Positions 24,150-37,045 of a stretch of DNA of 64,000 bases are shown in pieces (position 1 is the stretch's first letter; the number at the start of each line of letters is the position of its first letter). Origin of the DNA: Primula veris. Lineage: Eukaryota; Streptophyta; Magnoliopsida; Ericales; Primulaceae. A program made the translations under genes and the position numbers. The DNA is taken from contig OY821740.1 in NCBI GenBank assembly GCA_963682055.1, positions 5,147,314-5,211,313 of the forward strand, read 5' to 3'. Below the pieces are notes generated by a model. That model was not told the DNA's origin, did not search any database, and was given only the letters and a program-made list of their open reading frames with translations.

Positions 24150-27100
24150 GAGCAATGGGTACAATACGGACAAGGAGGGGACCAGTACAGTAAAGTACAA
24201 CTAATATTTTAAGCAAGTGAGCGAAAGATATTATTCTAATTGTAAAACTTAATATTTTCAAAGAAAAAATAATAGTAAAACTTAATAAAATATTTAGCTG
24301 GTACTCCTCAGTCCAATTGTGAAAACACAAAAACGTTGCAGGGTAAAAGTTGAATTTTTGTACTTACTAAAGTTAGGAAGAAATTTATGAAGTAGTGTAA
24401 GAGTTGTGTGCAAATAATTATTACACCTCGTACACTACATATCTAAGACACGACGTAAAGAAAAATATGAGATGACAAACCAACATTTTTTTAATGACGG
24501 TAGTGCACCGTGAAGCAATAGCTAGCGTAAAAGATTTGGGACGATAATTACTCTATAGAACTTGTCTCCCCACCCGTAACAATTTTTAAGGCTGAAAGGG
24601 TCATCTATATAGGTTTACGGAGAAAGTGAGAGGGAGTTTCCCTGTACGACCTTCACAACCTCAGCTGTAAGAATTGATACAAAATGAAGGGGTTTCGTAA
24701 ACAATGCTCTTGAAAAAACTCCCTCGTCCCATTTTAAATGCCCATTATATTTCGGATAATTCTTACATAAGTTTTCCATTTCAAAACGGTGAAATCAGCT
24801 CTATCCTTTGCAAAATTTACAAGGGTAATAGAGAATGTTAGAACAAGATCGGACACAGGCCTTATTTATCTTAATATAACATTGAAAAATGTGTTTTGAA
24901 CTTTTGCTATAACCTGGTGTCATTAAGTTTTTTATACTCCAATAACTAACCGATACGTTGCAGCACGCTTCCTCGCTTTGATCTCTACTTTGCTGGGTCT
25001 CCATATCATATGCTTGTTACAAAATAAATTTATGAAAATTAACAAATTACTATTATAATATTGGAGACAGAATCCAGCATTCTTAGAAATTAAAAACAAC
25101 TAAGGATTTAACAAAATGATGAGAACCTTAGAATTTTGGTCCAAACTATATGTACGTACGTGGGATGTCATAGTAATATGTCTTGAATAAAATTTTAAGT
25201 TTTAATAATCAGGAATATCTAACTGAAATGGTCCTCAATCTATAAGCATCCAAATTGAGATTATATAGATGCGGGACAAGACTGTGTGCCCACTGGAAAA
25301 CAGTACAACACAGGTACTCCATGTTCTAAGGCTGAAAAAATACGTGGAGAAAATATAACGATATATATACATATTATGGTATTTAATTATTTGCAATATC
25401 GATATACATGCTTATACAGTAAAACTTCTTTAAAAAATATATAAAAATACTCTGTATAGAAAAACCTGTCATACAAAATTCCGGTCACATCTCGAACTAG
25501 TTATAAATAACAATAAACTATCTATTATCATATTTCGTGAAATTTTGAATTCTCGTTAGTTATAAATAATATCACCTTTCCCTGTAGTAATAAATAATAT
25601 TTCCTTGCAAAAAAATATTATTTTATATATTAAATTTAGAATGATGTAAAATACTTATATAAAACAGTTTGTTACGATGACTTGATTCTTTACGTTACTA
25701 CTACATCTTTTAACGTGCAAGAACATAATAGCTCGTCGACATGGATATCTTATTGTTTAATCCAAAATAATTTTAACTTATCAACTATGTTTGAAACTTA
25801 TTGATATGAAACATTTTGTATTTATATACTATCATCCTCCAGATTATATTCTTCTCCTTGTTGTATTTGTTTAACTAAAATTTTATATATTTTATTTGTA
25901 TGTTAATATATACAATGTACATGTATCTTATTTAATTTAATTTTTTTAATTTATATATTTTTATATGTAACCTCTGTATAAGAATAATCTCTCTATAATA
26001 ATATTTTTTCGTAGTCACAACAATATGACTTTATAGAGGGTTTAGTATATATCCAAAAATACAAATAAATTGTAGTTACTTTTCAAATAAACATTATAAA
26101 TCTCTTTTCCAAAAAACCATTATAGAAAGGGCTTAAAAAATGTGTACTAACTCAACATGCATGTTAAAACACTCATTTGTTATAACAACATTAAGTAATG
26201 GCTAATAATTAAGAACTCGGAACAAGAAGGCCTGTTTTGAAGTTTGATGGGAGCTTTTATAAAACCTTGCTGGTTTTAAGTTGTTACTCTTATGCATCTG
26301 AAGCTCTTAAGTTTGTAGTTTTTCTTTGGGAATCAGTTCTTGTTATATCAGCATTTTGCTTTGCGGTGTTCTTTGATGTTTTTCATTTTCTTATGTTAGC
26401 TAGCTATGGAGGCTTGTTCCATGGCATGAATAATGTTTGTTTTTTCAATATAATTTTGGGTCTGCTTGATTAAAAAAAAATAAAAAAAAAAAGAACATGG
26501 TCTGCTTGAAAAACAAGCCAAGTCCTGATAAGAAAATTTGTTGGTTGAATAGATAGTTCGAAAATACAAGTCAATTTTAAGAACGGGTCCCCAATGTTTG
26601 TGGTTAATTAGTGATTTGCGGTGATCCACAAATTTGATAATCAACAAAATACACATTGCTTTTTTATTGACGTTGACGATGCATTTGATAGGAATCTGAT
26701 ACTCAAAGCCATGTTACCGTATAAGTTATAGGTCATCTTCTGACAATTCTGTTGCAACTACTTTTAAGTTATAAGTGCTTCTTTGTCTAAGAATAAAACA
26801 CTCGTTATAACTATAGTTGTATGTTTTTTTCGTTGTAACGGAAATAAAAAAAAAACAAATTCTTTTTTAACAAAACACGCGCGAAACGCTATCACTCATG
26901 TCTTCCAACAACAGATCTGTCAAACTCCTAATGGTCTCTTCGAATACTCGAATTTCTTCGGTCATGATTATTTCGTTTTTGGCCTAGCGGTCCGCACACA
27001 TGTTCCTTTCACGAGAGCAATATGTAATAAGAATATCCTATTTACTTAGTATAAATTTTATGTCTGCAACTAGTATAAAGAATAAGTAATTTACAGACGT

Positions 27101-27650
27101 CTCCTCCGTGATGAGTTTTACAACAGATGTTACGTCTGATTTCCTATATATATATATAGGCTTAATTAATGTTGAGTGAGAGTATACTTTGTTATAGGAT
27201 AGTGAAAATTAGTTCATATAGTACTAATGCAATATTGGTGATACATTTCGGTGTTGACTAAAGATGATCACTTCGTGCAACTTTCTTTCACAATGATAAA
27301 TTGGAATATCGCAATGAGAACTGTTGTACTGTTTGGAAATATAGATTGGGCGTAACAAATGAATCGCCTAATGATAGATTAAAGCAATCTGCATGGATGG
27401 ACCTTGGATACTTTTTTCTTAAGCAAAGAACATGCCCTTATAAATGAAGTAACAAAGTTAACCGTGAGACATGCTCTCATGGAAGTAGCTCCGATAAGTC
27501 ACCAAATGAAACACGGTTAAAAGAAGACTTGGTACTACAAAATAGACAATAACATACATAGAGCCTATAACTCTAGATGAAATTAAAATTTAGTTTCGCC
27601 TAGATGAAAATATTGGATTCCTATTACACTGTAAGAGAAATTGATAATAT
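24150..27650. other. intergenic DNA, no supported gene
   Basis: 24718-24760 begins like a Stowaway-type end (CTCCCTCGTCCCATTTTAAA). 25317-25333 (CTCCATGTTCTAAGGCT) and 26618-26720 match 9847 and 12182 in the first copy of the SAUR segment. A 78-codon hydrophobic frame at 26237-26473 and an 88-codon frame at 26783-27049 have no recognisable family and are not called. Confidence 0.4.
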
Positions 27651-27688
27651 ATTTATGATTAAGGTTTTGCCAGAGTTGAATATTTTTA

Positions 27689-29898
27689 TTACATGAAATG
27701 TTTTGTGATCAAACTCTTACATGCTTTTAAAAAGTTAATGAAATCATGTTTGTTTTCATTGGGCCGGACAGATTCCACAACGATAATCCGAGTGTATAAA
27801 TAGAAGCCTATCGAACCAATAGCCGGTCCAATCCAAAATATCCAATGTCGATCCCACAAGTATCCGCCCCTAACAACAGCTGGTCCAAAGCAGGTCGCTG
27901 GGTTTACTCCGACTCCACTATAACCAACGACACCTGTAATACTCCTCGACACAAAACTATTGAATCCAACTGCTATTCCAATACCAAAACAATAAACAAG
28001 CCGACTGAACATATCCGCCTTTCGTGCATCAAAAGCAATCCATCTAGAAATAAAAAGGAATACGAAGGAGAAAACGAGCTCAAGGTAAAAGGCTCGGGTG
28101 GTACCAAGCCCGCTAGTGATGGGTCCATCTGAGCCCATGGTGACCGTAGCAACAGTACAACCACCCAACGAAAAAGACCGTTGAGCCTCTTCGTCCACTA
28201 CAAGCATGAGTGCTACGGCACCTAGAATGCCCCCGATGCACTGAACAAAAATGTAAATGGCAGCTCGACAAAGAGGAATTCGGCCCATAAGCCCAAACGA
28301 CATACTAACTATGGGATTAATATGCCCACCAGTTACTGGGACAGTGACAAGAACCAGAAAAGCAACGATTATGGGTATTAGGATTGTTGGGATTAGTATT
28401 CGCGTTTCGGACTCAACAGTGAACGAGGAGATAGTTATGGCGTCAGACATGAAGGCCAAGGCTGCCGTACCTAAGAGCTCTGACATTGATGATCTCCATA
28501 TCTAACAGTTTGACATGTTTGAAGATAATTAGAACATGCATCAAAATTCAAAACTATTTTAGTCTCTAAATGTGAATTTTTAAAAACCAAAAAAGAAATT
28601 AGTCCCCAATTCTATTATATTTAGAGATAGATTAAAGTTTTGTCTCCAAATTTTGGTCTCAATTTTTCTTATTTCTTGTGGTGTTAAATTATACTCATAT
28701 AAATAACATAGAGAAACAACATTGATTTTTACTCAATAAAATTATGCAGTTAGAAATAAAATCCAAATATTAATAAGATGTATAATCCCCGGAACATGAT
28801 GGATTATACAACGCTTTCATTGAAAAACATGCATGGCTCCCTTATACTTGTTTTTTTCTTCATAGAAATCTATCAAGGTTTAGCTTTTTATTATGTTTAG
28901 AGCGTAAAAAACGTGTTTTAATACATAAAAAGTCTAAAATTTAGACCTTTTTTATCTTTTACATGTAACTATTATTTTTACTCCTGCATGCAATGAAAAA
29001 CAAGTTTAAGGGGAGAATTTAGATTCATACTTTTTTGGTTTTCCTAAAACTAGGTTTTTTATTCTCACAGTCACAATCTTTCCTAAATAAGTTGTTGATG
29101 GGTCATATGATATGCATAAATCTTGTTATAGTATTTTACTCACAGTAAAGATCGATTATCTTAATTTACCAAAATTAACAGAGTGATAACGTGTAGTTAC
29201 ATGGAATAAAACCTAATTAAGACGAATATTGAATAGTTCTGGGCCCTTAATTAATTGGTGGAAAAGGTTAGATTAGGTCTTATTCTAATATATCGGTACA
29301 TTTATTATGTATGCTATTGTATGTGATTCAATTTCCAGAATTGGATGGAACATAACCATATGATATGTAAGTAATGTGAATGGTTCTAAGTTTCTAACGT
29401 ACCTTCGCAGAAAATAATTCTTCTACGCCCAACCTTTCGCCCAAACTTATTTGCTCCTTTTCTTCTTTGTTCTCCTTATCCTCCTTTTGGAATACATCTA
29501 AAGTTTCACTGAGAAAAGAAAAAATTTTATCATCATCAGAACCAATCCTTTCTTGCTTTTAAAAATTGTATTCACTGCTAATCTCCCACGCAAGATTTTT
29601 CAATGAAGTCTTGGACTTTTTTTCTGCTCAAAAGAAGACAAAACGTAAAATAGCAATTTAACATTTTTAGGTTTAGTTTTCAGATGTCTAAAATATTTTA
29701 CAAGTTTCCAAAAAGGAAGTTATAATATATATAAGAGCACACGACTTACTGTTCCGGTGAACTGGATATGGGAACGACTCCATGGTTGGCATGATGAAAC
29801 ACTTCAGCAATTTTTTGGTGGCCATGATGAAACGCTTCAACAATTCTGTTGTGGCCATGATGGTTTTCAATATCAATAGCTACAGAGGCCATCTCCAT
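27689..29898 (-). CDS. XIP: XIP aquaporin A with short His-rich N-terminus (3 exons)
   Basis: Exons on the minus strand: 29898-29750, 29508-29403 and 28501-27689; introns are GT-AG and phases fit (2, then 0), giving 355 residues. Exon 1 encodes a tail with 9 His in about 50 residues (HHGHNRIVEAF, HHGHQKIAEVF, HHANHGVV). Exon 2 is Glu/Lys-rich and ends ERLGVEELFSAK. Exon 3 (from IWRSS) holds the channel: first pore motif GGHINPIVS (Asn about 147), the XIP signature SLGGCT, second motif GVNPATCFGPA (Asn about 285), then LWDRHWIFWIGP and helix 6. XIPs are plasma-membrane channels for glycerol, urea, H2O2 and similar small solutes. The usual arginine after NPA is Thr (ACC). This is the most diverged of the three intact paralogs. 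AATAAA overlaps the stop codon. Confidence 0.88.
29750..29898 (-). repeat. His-rich coding minisatellite, gene A (about 3 units)
   Basis: An 11-residue (33-nt) unit of form HHGHxxIxEaF repeats about three times before the donor GTAAGT. It is the shortest array of the cluster. Confidence 0.85.
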
Positions 29899-30169
29899 GC
29901 TTAGCTAATTACAAAAAAAAAAGCTTTCTTGTATCTTTAATAATTAAAATAAGCTAATTTCTTTTATTTCAGGATTAGTTAATTAGAAAATACGTTCCAA
30001 CTTGTGGCTTTTTACCTAAGAGGCAAAAGAAAAACCGAGTTTGAAAATGAACATGAGAATAGATCACTCCGCTTAAAGGAAGAGATAAAGGAAATAAGCT
30101 CAACTATGAGCAATATCCAATCAAAGACAACGTAATTAATCTCTTGTTATGTTTGATGAGATAAAATGA

Positions 30170-30215
30170 AGTTGGAGCTAACATATATATATAGATACCA
30201 TAAAGTTGGCACAGG
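30170..30215 (-). promoter_or_regulatory. conserved XIP core promoter, gene A
   Basis: Minus strand: TGTGCCAACTTTATGGTATC, then TATATATATA and TTAGCTCCAA. The same order (GTGCCAACTTTA, GGTGT, TATA, TAAGCTCC) precedes genes B and C and, damaged, D. Confidence 0.7.
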
Positions 30216-33200
30216 CTAGAATATAGCTCCCAGGAAAGAACCAGTGGCACAATATATAGTTAGTCTAGTCCTAACATTGGGACTTCTTCTATTTTTATTT
30301 TGAAAAAGAGACTGGACTTCGTACATTAATTCCGTAGAGAAAAACTTACATAATTCAAAGCAGCCTAACTGCCTAAGCATATAACTTCATTTGACCCAAC
30401 GCAAAAAAAAAGTAGAACATGCATGGATTCAACCTATTAAACAGAAACAATCTGTAAAAAAAAGAATTAGAAGAAGATACAACGCAAACATCACTTGACT
30501 CATCTGGTTTTAAAGTTGTGGAATACTATGAGACTCTGGCATATAGAACGCCATCACCTTTGGTGAAATAGCAAAGGTGACTCATCACTATACTTGAGAA
30601 ATGATTAATCCATTGTACCTGTGTTCCTCAAATTAACTGCCTAGTATCTTTTGAAAAGGGACTTAAAGCAATGCACACACAGCAATTCCTGTTGATTGTT
30701 GTTTTCTTCAAGACTACTCTCGGTATGTATGTGGGTTAGATGTGTTTGCATAATGACAATTTAGAACTATACAAGTTTACAACTACTCAGTTAAGTCTCC
30801 TTAGATAAACACTGTAAAAAATGATGCTGATGGTCTCACTTTGACAAGGCTTTGTTCCAGTAGTAACCTCAAATTTGAGGTGTTTATTGTAAGTGCAAAA
30901 GTAAGGTCTTTGTTGTCTTATTTGTTTGGCTACTGAGTTTCTTTTCTTGAACCTTTTGGGTGAGCTAGGAGCATGCACAATGATTCCAAGATCCCAATTG
31001 TGTTTGAGTTAAAAGAAAATTCTAGTATGTCAGGCAAATCTTACCTCTTCTCCCCTTATGTTTGCACATTTGGACCCTTCTGTAATATGTAATGTCTCCA
31101 GCTTATATCTCAGAGTTTAGTCGTATTTTTTCTCGGAAGTTATCATGGAAAAATAAAATGTGTGTGAATCAAAAAAAAAAAACAAAAAAACTTGAACTAC
31201 AGTTGGACTAAAAATAAGCCTAGACACTTTTTTCGAACAAACTGGAATATGTGGATCACATAGAGCTGCAAAATGAGTCAAAGTTATGATGAGAAATCGT
31301 TCACTTTGTTTAGCTAGGCTCGATCCATATTATAATTAGTTCCTTGAACAAATATAAAAAAACTTAATTCTAGCGAACAAGAGAAGCAATCGCTCTGCTC
31401 ATTAATTTGCCTCCCGACCTTCATCTATATTCAACCACTCATATGTGTTGACGTTATGATATCCGGTATGCATGTTTATTTCCCGAAGGATTTAAGCATT
31501 TCACTCCCACCCCTCCGACACTGTTAGGTCCAAGGTACTAGGGACTAGTAACCTCTAAGTTCATTATCGTATTGGCAATGCAGTTTGATAATGTTTATAT
31601 TAAACTGTCATTGTAAATTAAACAGCCATTGTGTAACAAGTTTTCAGTTGTTAATTAAGTTCATATAGTCGCAACTGAAAAGTACAACTGAAGACCGGCT
31701 ATAGATCAGTCTCTGAAGATTGTGTTAAAGAGATTTTGTGAAGTCAAATTCGTGCTGATCAAGTCTTGAAAATTTGAAGTAATCTCAGAAAGAAAAAAAG
31801 AAGTAAAGAACCTTTTTTTTTTAATTGGAATCAAAAGCTAAAAGATTAGACCAAACATTTCATAAAAACTTCAAATTAAAAGAAAATCCGAAAAACAATT
31901 CATATTTGGACATGTTAGTATTTTCATAAGGCTTATAATGAAGTTTTTTGATTTAAATATTTTGGCGTGTTTTACATCATAATATAGACAGAAAAGAGAG
32001 AAAAATTATTTTTGGGGGAAATTATGGTGGGATGGAGTTGATGAGTTAATAGTTTAAATAAAAAGTAAGCATTATATAACCTAGCATTTGTCTCAATAAT
32101 GTCAGAATGCGACGATGCAAGAAAGCTATGCGTCTTACAAGTCATAACTGATCCTAACTTCCTGTTAAGAAAATAAATGATCTACAAACTCAAGTTAGTC
32201 AACAATCTGGCCACAACCAACAAGCGGATTGCTCAACGTTGGCGAAAAAGATAACTGCTCTGGAGAGAGTCCTTGATCAGTTTTGTTTTAATCCAAGAAA
32301 GAAATCACATACATGAAAAGTATGTACAAGTCGGATTCCCCGGTTCTTTACAACGAACTAGACATGAGAGGACCAAGAGGGTATGCAACCCTCTATAACC
32401 CCCTAATTAATATTTCACTAAAACACCCTATGTTTTCATCAAAACAGAGAAACCATAGGGTCAATAATCCCCTATCAGTTATGTATATGTAGTTGGGCAT
32501 GAGTGGAGGAGTCCTTTCTATCATAATTTCTCCATTTTTGGAACGATGAACATTTAATTTACAAAACCCTTTTTGAAAAGATGACAATTATTCTGTAAAA
32601 CCCTTTTCGAGATTATGTCATTATATTACATGTCCAATTCCTTTATGAGAAAATGACGTTCACGTACGGTAAAAATTGCAAAGCACAAATTGTTTTTATC
32701 ACATAATTGGTGGAGCTACGACACATAATTGATGAAATTCCAAAAAAGTATTAAGGGAGTCCTAATCCATGATATTAAACATTTGCCTAAAAATTAATAT
32801 AGCTAGCAGAGGTTTTTAATGTACCAGCCAGTAGCCCCGCACCCGGTCACATGCATACATTTTTAATAAGTACTAATACATAGTGTATATTATTATATAT
32901 AAGACCAACTTGTTAATTAATTTTAGGTACATAAGATTTTAAAATTGAATGTTTGACTATTTACTTCGAAGTGTACGTGTGGCTACGACTGTCATATATA
33001 TGTTAGTCGTTAGATAGGAGTGAATAATTATTTTCCGTAAAATTAATTGTGTAGGGAACCCACATTTTTATTATATTTTATGGTAAATGAATAAATCAAA
33101 TATAACAATTATCATCATAAGGTTTCAGCACAAGCCTGCAATGATCTCTTTCAATTAATGCATGGATCATGACGATAATTTTTCTGTCCTCATTATTTTG

Positions 33201-34754
33201 TAGGATACTAGGGATACTTTGAATTTTCGAAAATTGCTTGAAGTTTTTCAAAATTTTGAATTGATTTTTTTTAATTATGCTCATTTACTATAGTAAAGGA
33301 GACTCGTCGAAGATTTTATAGAATTACCAACATGATTATGGGAAGGATATGCATGCGAGAGTTGGATACAATAGGAAACAAAGTCTAGTGAATTTCATTA
33401 TTTTGCAATTTCCCCCATTACTAACATATTTTTTCATTGTATCTTAAAGCATGTTTTAATTTTTACTAAGATATTTCAAAGTCAGCTTTTCTAGTCAAAG
33501 TAAACTGTAGTCTTAATGTCGAAATTTTTCAACATTATTTATAACGTCCTGAAAGTGGACAAGTGGGAAATCTAACTTTGAAAAGTCTATGTGCAAATAT
33601 TTTTCACTTATCAGCTCTAATTTTCAGATTTTTTTGCTACTTTGTGTTGAATTCGCTGGAGGCAGAGAGTTATGCTTTTGTATCATGTAGTGATCAAACC
33701 AAAATTCTACTATTGTGTACTTAAAAATCACCTATCCTCTAGTTTAATGGTAATATTTTATTTTATTTCCAATAAAACGCATTCCAGTAAATTAATCATG
33801 GGAGTTTCCCAATACTATTTTTTTGTCCAATTAAACACTTGGCTAGTTTGAAATAAAAGTACTAACTAATTAACTGCTAATCTTAATCATGGGAGTTTCC
33901 CAATACTATTTTTATGGCCCATGGACTTGGAATAAATGAAATATATTTGTTTAAAGATTAAAATGACTGTTTTACCCATGAAGTTAGATGATAAGCGTTT
34001 GGTGAGGTCACTGACAACCGTTAATTTATATGGAAATTTTCAAAATCGAAGAAAAACTGTAGGTTGGTGTACAAAATAAAAAATTTGAAATGTTGTGCAC
34101 AAAATTGAAATATGTCGAAAGGTTGATATACCAAAATGAGATTTGACCAAATTGGTTAGTTTCATTATTTATTTTCAATGTGATAAACCATAAAGCTACA
34201 AAATATAAAATAATTATATATAATCATACCGAATATGATTAAATCATGAAGAGACTAATTTTACTAAAATATAAAAATATGAATATCGAATTAACCACAT
34301 ATTACTCGAGAAACGGATGGTGGTGTGTTTTTTAATTAACTAGAAATACAAAGTTATGAAAATACTATCGTTCTCGGTTTGTCACTTCTAGAGCTTGTAT
34401 CAAATATGTTACTCATCATGTCGTTTTTTAGTATATTTTTACAAATTCACATTTTTTTTAATATACAATTTGCATGGTAGGGAAAACCTTCATTTTATTA
34501 ATTAGTAACTAAACAAATTCAAGATTAAATTTTTATATGTTTCAATGTTAAATGAAATTAAACCAACTAAGATACAAGCTGCTTGATAAAGAATCCTATA
34601 CACCTTATAACGTATCAACTTGAAAGGATAATTACGATGACATTATTCCAACGTAGTTTTACTTGGAAGAAAGACTTGATATGTATATATGAAGAGAAAG
34701 GGATAAAAAGAGTGGACGCTATTAATTAATATCACAAAATTGTCCCGTTACAAT
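30216..34754. other. intergenic DNA between XIP A and B, part 1
   Basis: No gene is supported. A 32-bp direct repeat (TAATCATGGGAGTTTCCCAA and onward) occurs at 33793 and 33884. A segment at about 33470-33600 (TTTCAAAGTC, GAAAGTGGACAA) is similar to 35525-35650. A frame at 30787-30978 on the minus strand has a basic sequence that I do not recognise. Confidence 0.4.
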
Positions 34755-35477
34755 TAGGGCTGTAAATGAGATGAGTTGTTCGTGAAATCGTTCGTGTTCG
34801 GCTCGGCTAATACTCGGTTCATGTTCGTTCATTTATAAATGAACACGATAATGAACAAGAATATAGTATTCGTCTATTAAGTGAACTGAACATGAACAAC
34901 CCTCTGTTCGGTTCGTCTAAACTCGTGTTCGTGTAACTATATATAAAGTTTGATAAAATAAAATAAATAAATCTATTAATGATGTAACAAAAATTAATAT
35001 CATTACACAATTAATAAACTTATTTATGTTATAATAATATAAATGATATGTTTGTATTATTTTAAACTTATTATGTTAATTTATATCATCATACTATAAA
35101 TACAGTTACCGATTTTATCGTTAAGTGTTCAACTCGTTAAAGTAATCATACGTATGTAAAAGAATTTATACAATATATAAACTAAAGTTATATGTGAACT
35201 AGTTTATCCTAATTAACAATATAGTAATATATAATAAAAGAAAAATATATTTTTAAAAAAAGAAAAATATATATTTTTTTCAATTATTAAATGTTTTGGA
35301 AGAAATTAGATATTCACGAACAACTCGTGTTCGGCTCGTCAAATGTTCAGTTTATGTTCGTCAAATGTTCGTTCGTATTTAAATGAACATGAACCGAACA
35401 TAAACAAGAGTTTTAGTTCATGAACTGAACATGAACAGAGGGTTGTTCGGTTCGTTTCGTGTCATTTACGGTCCTAG
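34755..35477. mobile_element. fold-back element rich in GTTCG words
   Basis: Ends are TTAGGGCTGTAAATGAG and, inverted, TCATTTACGGTCCTA. Both arms are packed with GTTCATGTTCG/ATGAACACGAA words in opposite senses (34790-34935 and 35310-35460), around an AT-rich centre. No coding capacity. Confidence 0.7.
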
Positions 35478-36990
35478 TTACAATTAATTTAGTCAAAAGG
35501 TACCTGTAGACGAGTTCTAGTTTTAGAAATTTCTTTCAAAGTCGGCTTTTTAATAGCAAAACCAAATCTTAACCTCAATGTTGAATTCAACATATATATC
35601 TTCAATTTGCGATGCTATTTATAGAAAGTGGACAAACGAGAAAGCTAAATTTGAAAGTAGCTAAGCTAACATGTAGAGAGTTGACAAAATTGTTCCAACT
35701 ATTTAGCACTTTTTGACATTTGTTGATAAGAAGTTGTGATTTTATTTTAAAAGTATAACCGGTTGTGACGTTCACAACATTCTAACCAATGGTATTATGC
35801 ATATTGTTCTTTTACGTACGTATAGTTCTATGAAGCTATGCTAATTTCCGTACTATATTAGGCATTAATGAGTATCCTTATTTCTTCAATCGTTTTGAGT
35901 TGACTGTTGAGGGGATGCAACACGTAGTTCCTTTTTATGTAGATAGTTGCTTTTTTTCTTCTGTAATTGCTTCATTTTCTCTTTTTTAGATATTTTTAGA
36001 TTTACTCCTTTTGGTCAATGAGACCATGTTATTTGTAAGGGGGGTTTTCCCCACATTTTTAATTTCCATCAGCATACGAATAAAATTTAAAAATGTGGGT
36101 TTCCTAGCATTCATAAAAAAAAAAAAAAAAAGTAGAACACAATAACACATTTGATTCTCGTTCGGTTGTGGGATTGGTAGTCCCGACTCCCGGGCACTAT
36201 ATATACATTATATATACATACGGGAATGAGATTAGATAATGAAATATAAAGATCATGTAGTTGTAACGACCTGGTCCTCCGATTAGACCGCCACCATCTG
36301 CTTATTACCATTAATACTGTCCGCTTTGCCCCGATTTCGTCCTCGCTTCTCGGGCCGCACGGCTTTAAAAGGCCTTGGTGATAATAAGGAGTATACTTCT
36401 ACCTTATATATACCATATATGTAATACATATCTATACGATTTGAGATAGCTCACTTCTATTGACCACGGTATTTTACTACGAAAATCCGGGTTTTTACAA
36501 TCATCAAAGAGAATCTAAGATGCTTTGGCCTCGTTGGCTGATTCAGACCGCTGCCGTCTCCACCATACGACCCACCGTGACACACGAGAGCACCACAAAG
36601 ACCCTGCCATGATTACAAATCTGCTACACAACATTGCAACTACACTATAACACTTCGCCACAACCTACGCTATTGATACTGATATATTCAATGGATGAAA
36701 TAATGAGCATATATAATTCAACAGATCAAATATTTATGTTGCATTTAATTGGGATTCCAAAAGTTGTACATGTTTTGATTGCGCGAGGACCAAATGTTTT
36801 ATGTTAACTAGCCACGCACTGTGGATTGACCACAACGTATAAATTAATCATGACAGAACCTGAGAATTTGCTGTTTACACGAGAGACCAATTAGTCTATT
36901 CAGCGACTCAAATGCTACAACGGTGATAATCATCAGATCATGATTTAATAAGAGAGATTTAATAATTCCTTCATAAGTACGGCTTTTCTG
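35478..36990. other. intergenic DNA between XIP A and B, part 2
   Basis: 36255-36440 is a GC-richer patch (ACGACCTGGTCC, CTGTCCGCTTTG, TCGGGCCGCACGGCTTTAAAA) that resembles a repeat I associate with many plant genomes; its class is uncertain. The rest shows nothing. Confidence 0.35.
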
Positions 36991-37045
36991 ATTTAGCCTT
37001 ACAGTTTCTGAAAGTTAACTACATCGTAAATTTAATATTATGCTC

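Noticed and set aside
26237..26473. 78-codon hydrophobic frame as a membrane peptide
   Set aside because: T-rich DNA produces hydrophobic codons by chance, and there is no homologous frame at the matching place in the first copy of the segment.
27689..28486. Assignment of these channels to TIP or NIP
   Set aside because: The SLGGCT loop, NPI first motif, Cys after the second NPA and LWDRHWIFW segment fit XIP. A TIP or NIP would have NPA or NPS/NPV at the expected places and lack those cysteines.
36255..36440. GC-richer patch as a tRNA or rRNA fragment
   Set aside because: No cloverleaf, no A and B boxes in the right order, and no rRNA signature. It looks more like a dispersed plant repeat.
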